Shown: piece by piece, positions 61,301-64,000 of the stretch
Layout: every line of letters begins with the position of its first letter
Position numbering within the stretch: position 1 is the first letter of the stretch
NCBI RefSeq assembly: GCF_001522545.3
Contig: NC_031776.1
Coordinates: 29,372,629 to 29,436,628, forward strand
Source of the DNA: Parus major
Taxonomy: Eukaryota; Chordata; Aves; Passeriformes; Paridae
Reading direction: 5' to 3'
DNA: 64,000 nucleotides
Position numbers and translations under genes: made by a program
The notes under the pieces: model-generated
What the model saw: the letters and a program-made list of their open reading frames with translations, nothing else
What the model was told of the DNA's origin: nothing
Databases searched by the model: none

Positions 61301-64000
61301 GTGATTGAACAGTGAGAGCATGCAGAGCCTCTCTAAGGAGAGCCAAATGCCCTAAAGTGAGGACAAATGAGATAACAAAGCTTAACTTGCTGGGACTAAA
61401 GGATTTAGTAGGGGTGTTAGAACCGCTGAGTACTGCATAATGCATCAATAAATTGTGAGACCTAGGGGCTGAAGGGCTTCTGGGCTGTACCATGGGGGTC
61501 TGGATTCAGTACAGTTTATCTTTGGTCCCCATCTAAACAAGTGGGTATGGGGAATTTGTGAATTGTTGAGACTTTTGAATTGATGGTTTTGAGACAGAGC
61601 TTCAGCATGGGTTCCCCTCTCTTTTCTTGAATCTGTCTCTCTCTCCCCTGTTGCCCTGAGCAGCAGTCCAAATGGTAGTTCGCACATCAAGTGTTGTGCA
61701 ATCACTTGTAATCTAGAGGTAGAGCAAGGAAATAAGTGGAGTAAGGGGGGCTGATTTTTATCAGTTGACCTGTAGAAATACCACTTAAACTCTTCTGCTG
61801 ACTAGTGTGTAGCAGGCTTCATTGTATGCAGTCCAGTGTCTTCCTTGTGTCAGTGGTTGTTGGTTTTGCCTTGCCTTAATTTGCATTTTTTTTGTTATTA
61901 TTTTTTGCAATTAAAAGTATTGGAGGAGCTGATGTCTCTGCAGGTACAATAGTACTTTTTAACACAGTTAGCTAACTTTAAAAAGAATAAAAAAGCTATT
62001 TTCATGTTAATGGCATTCTAGAGAGATAAGGAGGAACACAATTTTACTGTAACCATTTAGCAGAAACCAGTATAAAATGCACTGTATGATCTTCTAGCCA
62101 CATCTTGTTAAAAGCTGGCATAGAACCATCATCTTGAAGGCCTCTGTTGTAGTGGTTCATATATTACAGCTGCTTGTTATTAAACTTGATTTTTCTTTCT
62201 GAATTATTACATTGATTCATTTGTTTCTCTCACCTCAATAGCAAAACTAATAAAACTATTTCCTTGGACAAAATAAAAGATATTGCACCTTTTAAATTAC
62301 CTATGACTTTATGTTTTCCCACAGGAATTCTTGCTACTATTTGTACAAACTATAAAATAATTGAGGCCAGGCATCTGCCTTTCCCTCTCCCCAAACAGCT
62401 ATTTCTGTTTTGGTTTAACTAAAGACTTATGCTATAACTGAATCTTCCACAATTTATTGCAATAGAAATTGCTAATACTGAAAGCTGCTGTTACTGGTAG
62501 TTGCAAGCGCAGGAGCTGTATTGTACCAAATACTGAAGTGCTAGTGAAGAAATAACAAGTAACTTGGATTTCTGTGACTTTCTGGCAACTTCAGAATTGA
62601 CTTGAACACTATTTCTTCTCTATTACTTCCATCTAGGAATGCTGTTACTATATTCTGATCTTTATTAAATTTTTATCTCCTTTTGATGAAAGTATTTTCT
62701 AATTTCTGCTGTGTCTTTTTCTTCTCAGTGTGCTTAGTTAAAGGCTGTGCATATGACCTATATAGTAATGAACTCAGGAGATACAGTCTCTATTAGTAGA
62801 TTAAAATCTGCCTTTAGGTAATGTTTTTTTTCTTAGGGGATCCTCTATCAGCTCCTCTTATTGCTGTTTTTCCTGTGGGTCTGTTTTGCAGCTATCCTTT
62901 GGATGCACTGAAGTGCCATAAGTATTTTTTAAAGCTGTGGGGCTCCATTTGTAGAATTGCATCCCTGTGCTGAGTTTTCCCTTTGGTCCTCTTTGCTTTG
63001 TGTGGCCTGTAGACATTTCCCTTGGCACAGAGGGATGGCTGCTGGGCTGCTCTCTGACATGGCAGGGGAGCTGCTCTCCATTAGGTGCCAAATTTGGATT
63101 AAAAGGCTCAATCCTGCAGATTTGAGTCTTTTATTAAAGAAAAAACCACCCACCTACTTTGGTATCTCAAAAAACATGGTTCAAGTGTTTCAGTTTTGCA
63201 GGGAGCTTATTTCAAACCTGTCTGCTCAGTCCCAGCTGAGCACCTGATTGTGAACAACTGCACTGGAAGTTGAATTTTGGAGCTGAGTGCTTTCTCTTAT
63301 TTTTCCCCCTTTGAGCTGTCATGGGTCTAATTACAACCTCTGTCCACATGTCCGTGGGCAGGTTTGCTGGGCACAGATTGATGTTTGCTCTCCCTGGCAG
63401 GACAGATTGGGAAAGGCACCTGCAGGGGAGTATTGATCTCCAGGCCTTGCCTGTTGCTCATCCCTGCTCTGGGTAGAATTTCAGCTTCCGATTACTGCAC
63501 TTCATATTTTTATTCTTTGGGGACATATAGCAACTGAAGGAAGGAAAATAGAGGATTTTGTGAACTAAATGGTCTTCACTCACTGACAAAGTGCTGGGGA
63601 TGTGGCTAAAGTGTGTGCTATCTGTGCTCAGCTCCCCAGCTCTGCTGGTGGGGATTCCTGCTGCTCCTTGTACAAACCCCTCGAGCCTGTGCTGCTGCTG
63701 CTTCCTCTGAGCTTGCTGGTATCTGCTGGCAAATTGTGTCTGTTGCTCAGTAAGCTAAGCACTTTCTTCCAGGATTTTTTTGAACTTAAAACTTGGTCTT
63801 TATTGAAAGTCAGCTCTAACTCCTTGGTTGCAGCCTACCTTTCTCTGTTGCCTCAGTGCAAGGAAGCAGAGCAGATGTGATTTCTTTCAGTTTATTTCCC
63901 TTTATTCTAATTCACTCTCCTTAAAAGCAAGTTTGCTATGATAATGGCCATCAGCACTTTCTGGCCTGGAAGATATAGTATTTATTACATAAATAATCAT

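Larger units (their letters stand above)
49881..64000. other. Intergenic; no gene identified
   Basis: AT-rich with GC-richer patches at about 53930-54190, 57470-57680 and 58220-58500. Two unexplained minus-strand open stretches (53844-54335 and 60796-61705) are noted as findings. Simple repeats at 54466-54832 and a minisatellite at 58346-58399 are listed separately. No recognisable exon, RNA gene or transposon was found. Confidence 0.6.

Noticed and set aside
1..64000. tRNA, rRNA, CRISPR or bacterial-type operons
   Set aside because: No such pattern was seen. Introns, CpG island and CR1 elements show this is vertebrate nuclear DNA.

Overview
The window looks like vertebrate nuclear DNA, most likely from a bird. 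The single clear gene is split into 14 exons with GT-AG introns. Its protein is a close match to vertebrate DDX18, and all three interspersed repeats I recognise belong to the CR1 LINE family that dominates bird and reptile genomes. I see no prokaryotic gene organisation, no operon, no CRISPR array and no convincing RNA gene. The species cannot be named from what is here.

Region 1-9,212 (minus strand) holds the complete coding part of DDX18, a nucleolar DEAD-box RNA helicase of ribosome biogenesis (the Has1 family). I rebuilt the splice structure exon by exon. Fourteen coding exons give 1,941 nt including the stop, or 646 residues. Every exon junction is phase-consistent, and all helicase motifs are intact (Q, I, Ia, Ib, II, III, IV, V, VI). 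The start codon lies in a CpG-rich promoter, and a perfect CACGTG E-box sits about 40 bp upstream of the ATG. That is notable because human DDX18 was originally described as MrDb, a Myc-regulated DEAD-box gene. Intron 4 carries a small CR1 3' tail.

Region 9,213-10,188 is the CpG-rich upstream flank followed by a truncated CR1 element on the minus strand. The 3' end of this element faces the DDX18 promoter.

Region 10,189-64,000 (about 54 kb) is AT-rich and appears to be a gene desert. No open frame there resembles a known protein, and I could assemble no exon chain. It contains a second CR1 fragment (about 27,311-27,862), several simple repeats, an 18-bp minisatellite and a short perfect hairpin. 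It also has a few stretches whose texture (homeodomain-like and E-box motifs, balanced composition, no repeat character) resembles conserved non-coding elements. In human, the flank upstream of DDX18 is the long intergenic interval toward DPP10, so a desert here fits known synteny. I found no convincing undescribed system. The best leads are the promoter E-box, the candidate conserved non-coding blocks, and two unexplained minus-strand open stretches (53.8-54.3 kb and 60.8-61.7 kb).
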